A DNA stretch of 7,871 bases from Chitinophagales bacterium (GTDB taxonomy: Bacteria; Bacteroidota; Bacteroidia; Chitinophagales; JAHDHT01): positions 1 through 7,871 of the forward strand of contig JAHDHT010000088.1 in assembly GCA_020631175.1 (NCBI GenBank). The letters run 5' to 3'. Below the pieces are notes generated by a model. That model was not told where the DNA came from, did no database searches, and saw nothing but the letters and a program-made list of their open reading frames with translations. The position numbers were made by a program, and so were the translations under genes. The first letter of the stretch is position 1, and each line of letters begins with the position of its first letter. This document shows, piece by piece, positions 1 through 5,457 of this stretch.

Positions 1-419
1 GAAGGACCATAAATATCCGCATCTATTAATCCAACCTTGGCACCTGTTTTTGCCAAACCAACGGCAAGGTTAACGGCTACAGTAGATTTTCCTACGCCGC
101 CTTTACCCGAAGCAACTGCAATTATGTTTTTAACACCCGGAAGAATAGGGGCGGTATCTTGCCTCGAAGTATTTACCGTAGAACTAAAATCTACCTCAAT
201 TTTCAAATCAGCAGAAACCATATCTGCTACCGTATCTTTAATATCCTGTTCGATTTGCCCTTTCAAAGGACACATAGGCGTCGTCAGCTGAACATCAATC
301 TTCACCTGATCGGCATTTATATGTATACCTTTCACCATGTTGAGCGACACCAGATCCTGATTCAAATCCGGATCATCCACATGCGATAAGGCCTCTAAAA
401 TTTGCGCTTCTGTTACCAT
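1..419 (-). CDS. mrp: Mrp/ApbC/NBP35-family Fe-S cluster carrier ATPase, N-terminal part
   Basis: This is a cytosolic P-loop ATPase of the family that carries and transfers Fe-S clusters to apoproteins. Reading the minus strand from ATG at 419 gives 139 residues before the window edge, about 40% of the usual length. Residues 1-80 match a DUF59/MIP18-like domain, including the TTPMCPLK segment with its conserved Cys (C50). The ATPase domain follows: the deviant Walker A GKGGVGKST at residues 105-113, then LIDADIYGP at 131-139, the Walker A-prime/switch region typical of Mrp. The C-terminal half, with the CxxC cluster-binding pair, lies outside the window. No clear Shine-Dalgarno site precedes the ATG, as is common in Bacteroidota. 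The start is supported by the DUF59 domain beginning a few residues in. A doubtful 32-codon frame overlaps this start by 7 bases. Confidence 0.93.
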   Translation of the reverse strand, partial: MVTEAQILEALSHVDDPDLNQDLVSLNMVKGIHINADQVKIDVQLTTPMCPLKGQIEQDIKDTVADMVSADLKIEVDFSSTVNTSRQDTAPILPGVKNIIAVASGKGGVGKSTVAVNLAVGLAKTGAKVGLIDADIYGP

Positions 420-511
420 TTCGGCTGCAATTTACGCTTAAAACCCATCTCACGTGCGAATTGTTTCCTATTCTTGATGAAATTTTGTGGACAAGTACTT
501 TTTTCAGTCAT
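413..511 (-). CDS. Doubtful 32-aa basic small ORF overlapping the mrp start
   Basis: A short frame runs from ATG at 511 to TAA at 413-415 and overlaps the mrp start codon by 7 bases, an arrangement that could allow translational coupling. The predicted peptide begins MTEKSTCPQNF and ends KRKLQPKW. It is strongly basic, with one Cys and no recognisable domain. The same frame stays open upstream to a stop at about 590-592, through the palindromic element, so openness alone is weak evidence. It could be a small basic protein, a remnant of the C-terminus of a lost upstream gene, or chance. I recognise no family. Confidence 0.22.
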   Translation of the reverse strand: MTEKSTCPQNFIKNRKQFAREMGFKRKLQPKW

Positions 512-529
512 TTTCACTTGGGCAGTCCC

Positions 530-673
530 CTGCGGGTCAGGCTTTCCGCTTGTACGCACTGCCGGCTCAGCATTAAAAACTGGCTTTGCTTAGTCTTCCT
601 CCGTCAGCCTTCATCAAAGCCGTTTTTAACAGCTTCTCCGGCAGAGGGTATCGCTGCAATCCTTACTGCGGGG
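530..673. repeat. Long imperfect palindromic element (possible dispersed repeat)
   Basis: Two arms, 559-588 and 615-644, can fold into a hairpin. CTGCCGG (559-565) pairs with CCGGCAG (638-644), AGC (569-571) with GCT (632-634), TTAAAAAC (573-580) with GTTTTTAA (622-629), and GGCTTTG (582-588) with CAAAGCC (615-621). That is 25 base pairs with two internal asymmetries, one bulged T at 581 and a 26-base loop. CTGCGGG occurs as a direct repeat outside the stem at 530-536 and 666-672. The stretch is clearly more GC-rich than the operon to its right and encodes no convincing protein. It resembles the palindromic intergenic repeats I remember from Flavobacteriia-type genomes (GCTTTCCGCT at one end, GCTGCAATCCTTAC at the other). 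Dispersal cannot be tested here, and both its mobility and its exact ends are inferred. Confidence 0.55.
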
Positions 674-725
674 TTGTTTGTTCGAAGTAGAATGTTAATC
701 AAATAGGCAACTAAATAGATATGGA

Positions 726-770
726 AATGATTCTTTAGTCAATCTATTCGTAGATATTAAAAAAATCATT
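726..770. other. Nested AT-rich hairpin with TTCG tetraloop upstream of the operon
   Basis: ATCTA (742-746), TTCG (747-750) and TAGAT (751-755) form a perfect 5-bp stem with a TTCG loop. An outer 7-bp inverted repeat, AATGATT (726-732) and AATCATT (764-770), encloses it. The A-run at 759-765 overlaps the right outer arm. It could act as a weak terminator insulating the operon, or be chance in AT-rich DNA. No regulator can be named. Confidence 0.25.
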
Positions 771-835
771 ATTTTACATTTTGGACTCACTATTTTACTA
801 CTCAATAATCTTAAGTATTACATTACAAAAATCAA

Positions 836-866
836 TTGCGTTTAGATGTTTGTTGTGTGTAATTTG
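836..866 (+). promoter_or_regulatory. Possible Bacteroidota-type promoter for the NACHT/RelA-SpoT operon
   Basis: TTG at 836-838 is followed after 21 bases by TAATTTG at 860-866, one base short of the TAnnTTTG consensus of Bacteroidota sigma factors. The ATG lies only 10 bases further on, so transcription from here would give an almost leaderless message. The match is imperfect in an AT-rich gap, where such motifs arise by chance. Confidence 0.25.
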
Positions 867-876
867 AAAAAAACGA

Positions 877-3045
877 ATGACATCAAATAAAATAGAATAT
901 ATAGACAAGCTTTTTCTGTCTTACAATTATCAATTAGCTAATCAGTCAAACCATAAGGTTAGAGTTTATACTTTAAGATATGGAATGTATCACGCTGCTG
1001 AATTCATTCTATTTGATAAAGATTATGACATTTCAAAAATCAAAAATGAATACTCTGAATTAGGTTTCGCAACTGATGTCAGGATACTAGATAATATTGA
1101 TGAAATAGAAGAGTATCTATTTGAAGGTTTTTTCATTAAAACACCTCTTGGAAATGAATTAAAAAATAGATACAAACACTTTGTAAACAGGCAGCTTCAA
1201 AATTTACCAGAAGGAAGTACATATAAGTATATAAATAGTTCTTTTGACTTATTACTTCAAGATGAATCGAAAAATATCATAGAGAATAAGTCCTACGATT
1301 CTAATTTCGAAACTAATCTAATTGATAAAATAAACGGTTTATTAAGTGAAGTTAATGGAGCTATTTTCATAATCATTGAAGCACCTGCTGGATTTGGAAA
1401 AACTTGTACTGCTAACGAAATACTTAATACTTTTTCACCTAGCGAATGTAAACAACTTCCTTTTTTTACTGAACTTTCGAGAAACAGAGAAGCTAGAGTT
1501 TTCAAACATATTTTATTGAATGAAATTGATGAACAGTTTCCAAATGGGATAAAACAAAATATAGTTATCGAACAAATAACTAAAGGAAGAATTCCACTCA
1601 TAATTGATGGATTTGATGAGTTAATTTCCAAAGAGAGTAATAAAGAAGAGGTCGAAAGTATGTTGACCACTATTATTGAACTGCTAAAAGGAGACGCAAA
1701 AATTATTATAACATCAAGAAAAACAGCAATATTTAATAGCGATGAATTTCTAAATTCGATTTACGATTCAAACAACGACTTCTCACTTGCAAGATTTGAA
1801 ATAAAAGAACCAAAAATTGAAAACTGGTTAGACAATGACAGAATAGAAGTTATTGAAAATGCAAGTTTTCCAGTTGCTCAAATAGCTAATCCAGTTCTTT
1901 TATCATATTTAAGAAATATTTCTTTAGATGTTCTTAAAAGTTATGTTCACGAAAGCAATGACGGTGCTTTAATTGATAAATATCTTGACTATTTATTAAA
2001 AAGAGAACAACAAAGACAAAATCTAAAACTAAATAACGAAGACCAGTTAAGAATTTTTAGAAAGTTGGTTAGGTTTATGACAGAATATAACATAACAGCC
2101 GAATCCAAAGAAACGATTAAAGATTTCATAAAAGAATACAATCAAAAACTATTACAGAATAGTCTAAAACTTTATATCGCTGAAGAAAAACCATCTATAG
2201 AAGATTTAATTGAAACACTTTCAAATCACGTATTTCTTGATAGAAAACCTAATGGAGATGTCGGAATCATAAATGACTTTATTTTTGGTCACCTAATTGG
2301 AGAGAACTTAGTTTTAGAAAAATATCAAGAACATTATGAAAATTTTGAAGCGATAATTCCACAAGACTTTGCTACAAAATCTATAGAATCATTCAAAATT
2401 CAAAGCAAAAGTAAAAAGGAAGACTTGTGGTCTATTTTCAATGATGAAAATTTTAATTATGATATTGGCTTTTATTTTGATTTAGATTATACTTTTTCAA
2501 AACAACCTAAACGAGTTTATAAAAATCTATTTGTTTTAGACAGAGAGCTATCTGATTTAAATTTTAATAAAGATTGTAGATTTGAATCCTCTGCATTCTC
2601 TTCCGTTATATTTCATAATTGTGTGTTCGACATTAATTTATTTTTTGACACATCATTTCAGAATTGTTCTTTTTACGATTGTTCAATAATGAATAATCAA
2701 ACAAGTAAATCATATAGTGATTTTGCATTATTTGCTTGTAATTCTAATAACAATTTTGTCCAAGACATTCTAAATCTTTTTGATAGCCCAACAACTAATA
2801 AGAAAAAAGAAAAAGCACTACTTACTGAAGAAATGGTTCTAAAGCATTTTTTTCAAGTAGATGGTATAAAACCAAGAGCTCGAAAATTTTCATACATAAA
2901 GAAATTGCTTAATGAATATCACGATAAAGAGGTTAATAAAGTTATCGATTCATTAAAAAGTAAAGATTATCTACATTTCAAGGATGACGTTGGTTTTATT
3001 ACAAGAGAAGCTATTCATCATTTAAAACATAATGACAAAAAATGA
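877..3045 (+). CDS. NACHT-type STAND NTPase with pentapeptide repeats and winged-helix-like C-terminus
   Basis: This is a 722-residue predicted cytosolic protein. Residues 1-115 form a small N-terminal domain I cannot assign; it shows no obvious nuclease, TIR or protease motif. The NACHT core follows: Walker A APAGFGKT (169-176), Walker B PLIIDGFDEL (240-249) with the DGxDE signature, a sensor-1-like IIITSR (276-281) and the helical NP motif in IANPVLL (336-342). Residues 567-605 hold about eight pentapeptide repeats, mostly with a central Phe (CRFES, SAFSS, VIFHN, CVFDI, NLFFD, TSFQN, CSFYD, CSIMN). Residues 645-716 look like a winged helix. Known STAND proteins of this type are ATP-driven switches that oligomerise on sensing a trigger, and bacterial NACHT proteins are established anti-phage factors. 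Here the effector is probably the next gene, which overlaps by 4 bases. The gene is very AT-rich (14 of 60 bases are G or C at 2461-2520), suggesting transfer. ATG 877 is the first in frame. The NACHT call is firm; the defence role is inferred. Confidence 0.9.
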   Translation: MTSNKIEYIDKLFLSYNYQLANQSNHKVRVYTLRYGMYHAAEFILFDKDYDISKIKNEYSELGFATDVRILDNIDEIEEYLFEGFFIKTPLGNELKNRYKHFVNRQLQNLPEGSTYKYINSSFDLLLQDESKNIIENKSYDSNFETNLIDKINGLLSEVNGAIFIIIEAPAGFGKTCTANEILNTFSPSECKQLPFFTELSRNREARVFKHILLNEIDEQFPNGIKQNIVIEQITKGRIPLIIDGFDELISKESNKEEVESMLTTIIELLKGDAKIIITSRKTAIFNSDEFLNSIYDSNNDFSLARFEIKEPKIENWLDNDRIEVIENASFPVAQIANPVLLSYLRNISLDVLKSYVHESNDGALIDKYLDYLLKREQQRQNLKLNNEDQLRIFRKLVRFMTEYNITAESKETIKDFIKEYNQKLLQNSLKLYIAEEKPSIEDLIETLSNHVFLDRKPNGDVGIINDFIFGHLIGENLVLEKYQEHYENFEAIIPQDFATKSIESFKIQSKSKKEDLWSIFNDENFNYDIGFYFDLDYTFSKQPKRVYKNLFVLDRELSDLNFNKDCRFESSAFSSVIFHNCVFDINLFFDTSFQNCSFYDCSIMNNQTSKSYSDFALFACNSNNNFVQDILNLFDSPTTNKKKEKALLTEEMVLKHFFQVDGIKPRARKFSYIKKLLNEYHDKEVNKVIDSLKSKDYLHFKDDVGFITREAIHHLKHNDKK

Positions 3046-3938
3046 TAGCAGGTTTTCAAATTATCGAGAAACAAATTCATCAAAAAATAGTCAATGAATT
3101 AAATAAAGTTGGTTTACTATATAGAATTTTTGTCAGAACAAAGAATGAAAAATCTATAACTGAAAAAATTCAGAGAAAAATTAATGAAGGTAGACCTTAC
3201 GACGAAAATGGAAAAAAAATTCAAGATGTATTAGGTGTTAGAATCGTTACCTACTTTAAGGATGACATTAATGTTGTTAAAGAAATTTTAAGCAAAAAAT
3301 TTAAATTTATAGACGAGGAAATTGACGAGCTAGAATTAACAGTCTTTAAACCTAAAAGAACTAATATTATTTGTCAATTTGATGAAAATCACATTCAAAT
3401 TTTGAAAGATATTAATTTAGCTACAGAAAAGTCAAATTTTAAATTAATTGATAATACATTCGAACTTCAATTACGAACTATACTGTCAGAAGGTTGGCAC
3501 GAAATAGACCATAGTTTAAGATATAAGTGCAAGAATGACTGGGATGAACACAAAGAAAGCGAAAGACTTCTAAATGGAATTTATGCCAGTTTAGAAACTA
3601 ATGATATAGCATTAAAAAATCTTTTTAATGAATTATCATATCGTCATTTTAAAAGTAAGAATTGGGAAGCTTTGTTGAGAAACAAATTTAGGCTTCAATT
3701 CCAATTATCAAATTTAAAAAGTGAATTGATTGAAATTCTAAATAATGACACCTCAATAGGTAAACATATTTTAAGGATGGATAGAACTACATTTTTATTG
3801 AAAATATCTGAACTTGATTTATCGCTACCTGTAAATTTTAATAATTTACTGTACTTGGTAAATGTGATTGAAATTAAGAATCAAAAGCTTTTAGAAGAAA
3901 CACCTGAATTAATAAAAACTACACACAACAAAGAATAA
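3042..3938 (+). CDS. RelA/SpoT-fold nucleotide pyrophosphotransferase-like protein, probable effector
   Basis: This 298-residue protein has a synthetase-like RelA/SpoT domain (about 20-165) and a helical C-terminal region (about 170-298); no HD hydrolase domain is seen. Conserved features are RTKNEKSITEK (32-42, the RxKxxxS ATP-binding motif with R32, K34, S38), QDVLGVRIV (61-69, acidic D62), and FELQLRT (140-146, with E141, Q143, R145) followed by WHEIDHSLRYK (152-162). The family moves pyrophosphate from ATP to a nucleotide, or in toxic small alarmone synthetases to a nucleotide or tRNA. Where the acceptor G-loop NGYxSxH is expected, this protein has KPKRTNIICQ (103-112), so the stacking Tyr is not visible. 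ATG 3042 overlaps the NACHT stop as ATGA, and the next Met is at residue 246, so the start is nearly forced. The gene is AT-rich like its partner. The fold call is strong; the product, acceptor and effector role are inferred. It could also be a housekeeping-like alarmone enzyme. Confidence 0.87.
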   Translation: MIAGFQIIEKQIHQKIVNELNKVGLLYRIFVRTKNEKSITEKIQRKINEGRPYDENGKKIQDVLGVRIVTYFKDDINVVKEILSKKFKFIDEEIDELELTVFKPKRTNIICQFDENHIQILKDINLATEKSNFKLIDNTFELQLRTILSEGWHEIDHSLRYKCKNDWDEHKESERLLNGIYASLETNDIALKNLFNELSYRHFKSKNWEALLRNKFRLQFQLSNLKSELIEILNNDTSIGKHILRMDRTTFLLKISELDLSLPVNFNNLLYLVNVIEIKNQKLLEETPELIKTTHNKE

Positions 3939-3942
3939 ACCC

Positions 3943-4040
3943 TATACTACCTTAGTGTAAACGTCATGTATTACAAAATACATTTTTTTAAAGAAAAACA
4001 TTAATCTCTTCTATAAACATTTACTAACTTGGTAGTACAG
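3943..4040. repeat. Imperfect inverted repeat flanking the terminator region
   Basis: TACTACC at 3945-3951 and GGTAGTA at 4031-4037 are a perfect 7-bp inverted pair. On the same strand sense the flanks stay similar: TxTACTACC, then TTAG and TAAA with different spacing, about 21 bases per arm. The pair encloses the small hairpin and T-tract. It could be a larger imperfect stem around the terminator, a protein site, or a trace of an element boundary. It is weak evidence on its own. Confidence 0.3.
3966..3989 (+). terminator. Probable intrinsic terminator of the NACHT/RelA-SpoT operon
   Basis: ATGTATT (3966-3972), loop ACAA (3973-3976) and AATACAT (3977-3983) form a perfect 7-bp stem, followed by a T-run ending at 3989. 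It lies 27 bases after the stop of the RelA/SpoT-like gene, in the gap between convergent genes. The stem is AT-rich and thus weak, but position and T-tract fit intrinsic termination on the plus strand. The rest of the gap, 4041-4154, shows nothing I can name, and no clear terminator for the permease was seen on the minus strand. Confidence 0.6.
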
Positions 4041-4154
4041 TGTTTATTCAAAACGTTAGTGAGTATTAGAAATGAGCTTTATGAGTTAACTACTTTTGAC
4101 TTTGGGACTCTATCGAATAAAAACAACCTATCAAAGAATTACAAATTGAAATAT

Positions 4155-5375
4155 CTACTCTAATAGCTCCGACTCCTCGTTTTTTTCTGACTCTGTGGTT
4201 ATAAAATAATAGATCAAAGTGTAAAGAATGGCAATTATAATTCCGGTATTTAAATCGTACAATATTATAATTAAACCAATTAGAAAAGTGAAAATGTAAT
4301 CGACCCAGGCTTGTTCTTTTAGTAGTTGCCACGATTTAATTATTAAATGAATTCCTATGTAAATAAGAAGACCTGCAAAAACGAAAAGTGGAATATTAAA
4401 ATTTGGAATACCAATTATTGCAATAACCAGAAAAGTTAAAAGGATAGGTATTTTACTTATCCATCCTTGTCCTCCAAATGCTTTTATTGAAAGGGAGTCG
4501 AATAATGAAATATTGGCTGGCATAACTCCAAATATTCCACTCACTAAGTTTCCGATACCTACTGTTCGAAGTGATTTCTTAATTGAACCTCTGTTCTCCG
4601 GATCATCGTGATTTAGAATTGAAAAATCTGCTACAAAACTAATTAGCATTACAAATGTTAAAATGCATCCTAGTTCTATTGAAGAAAATATTATATCAAC
4701 AGAAAAAGTCCAGTTTAGTTTGAAGGGTTCTTTGAATAATAGTATTTCAGTTTGTAATGGAGTATTAGCATAACCTATAATGTAAGCCAAACTAAAAGAT
4801 ACAATAGTTGCTAAAAGCAATGCAATATTACTTTTCTTAAATCTGCGACCTATTAAAGCAACAGTGGGTATTAATAAAGCTAAAGCCAATTGAATCCAAT
4901 TGTTTATATGACTAATTTTTATTTGTGAACTATCTTCCTCGGACAGGAAAAGATTCGTATCCGGTGGTGTATAGAAGAATGCATTGGGAAGTTGCTTAAT
5001 AATGATTAGCACTCCAATACCAAAGGAAAGGATGGCAATTACTCTGTTTGGAATGAACATGTAATTGATTGGGAGAAAAGAAAATATCAGAAAAATAATA
5101 GCAGGAATTGCAAAAATGATGAAAGTTTGTAAATAACCACTTTCAATTCCGATGGAGTTCTGATACATAAACATCATTACTACTATCGATGTTCCAATAT
5201 TAAAAAAGTCAGAAGAATTTCGATTAAAAAATAATCCGAAAACATTAGTTATTAATACAGACACCAATATGAAGTGCGGATTTAATCCACAAGCTGAAGC
5301 TAAACCAATTGTTGCTATTAGAATAAGAGGAGTAGCAGCAATTCCTCCAAGGATAGATTTTCCTACATCGTTCAT
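4155..5375 (-). CDS. SulP/SLC26-like membrane permease lacking a STAS domain
   Basis: This 406-residue integral inner-membrane protein has about 10-12 hydrophobic segments, for example near 10-30, 35-50, 60-72, 82-102, 110-127, 160-176, 183-202, 235-253, 308-345 and 357-391. GNLVSGIFGVMPANISL at residues 275-291 resembles the SulP signature (GN..SG..GGMP), followed by an Ala/Gly-rich AFGGQG. SulP proteins move anions such as sulfate, bicarbonate or dicarboxylates; the substrate cannot be told here. Characterised bacterial members usually have about 550 residues with a cytosolic STAS domain. This one ends in a short acidic tail (ESEKNEESELLE) after the last membrane segment, so STAS is absent. 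It lies 76 bases downstream of fadH on the same strand, so co-transcription or its own promoter in the gap are both possible. The SulP assignment rests on one signature and topology; another UraA-fold permease family, such as NCS2, is the alternative. Confidence 0.72.
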   Translation of the reverse strand: MNDVGKSILGGIAATPLILIATIGLASACGLNPHFILVSVLITNVFGLFFNRNSSDFFNIGTSIVVMMFMYQNSIGIESGYLQTFIIFAIPAIIFLIFSFLPINYMFIPNRVIAILSFGIGVLIIIKQLPNAFFYTPPDTNLFLSEEDSSQIKISHINNWIQLALALLIPTVALIGRRFKKSNIALLLATIVSFSLAYIIGYANTPLQTEILLFKEPFKLNWTFSVDIIFSSIELGCILTFVMLISFVADFSILNHDDPENRGSIKKSLRTVGIGNLVSGIFGVMPANISLFDSLSIKAFGGQGWISKIPILLTFLVIAIIGIPNFNIPLFVFAGLLIYIGIHLIIKSWQLLKEQAWVDYIFTFLIGLIIILYDLNTGIIIAILYTLIYYFITTESEKNEESELLE

Positions 5376-5425
5376 AAGATTTCGATGTGTTTAACTTAAT
5401 CGGTCATATCAAAATTGAAATGATA

Positions 5426-5457
5426 AAAATATATTTCATTGAATTTTTCTATCACAA
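5426..5457 (-). promoter_or_regulatory. Possible Bacteroidota-type promoter for the permease gene
   Basis: On the minus strand, TTG (5457-5455, inside the last codons of fadH) is followed after 21 bases by TATATTTT (5433-5426), seven of eight bases of TAnnTTTG. The permease ATG is 50 bases further on, so the gene could be expressed apart from fadH. The spacing fits the range known for Flavobacterium, but the gap is AT-rich and chance is possible. Confidence 0.3.

Noticed and set aside
37..706. Four overlapping plus-strand open frames at 37-291, 159-389, 402-593 and 461-706
   Set aside because: The first two lie antisense to the mrp coding sequence and the others run through the palindromic element; none shows a domain or plausible composition.
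1293..1670. 125-codon minus-strand frame inside the NACHT gene
   Set aside because: It is antisense to the Walker A/B region of a clear gene and has no recognisable features.
3042..3938. Bifunctional RelA/SpoT with ppGpp hydrolase activity
   Set aside because: The protein starts almost directly with the synthetase-type motifs, and there is no room or motif for an HD hydrolase domain.
783..4110. GGACTC with similar flanks at 783-788 and 4105-4110 as possible direct repeats bounding the operon
   Set aside because: Only about six bases match exactly with differing flanks; expected by chance over 3 kb, and no integrase or tRNA gene is present.
4090..4332. 80-codon minus-strand frame overlapping the permease 3' end
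   Set aside because: It is an out-of-frame shadow of the permease gene with no domain.
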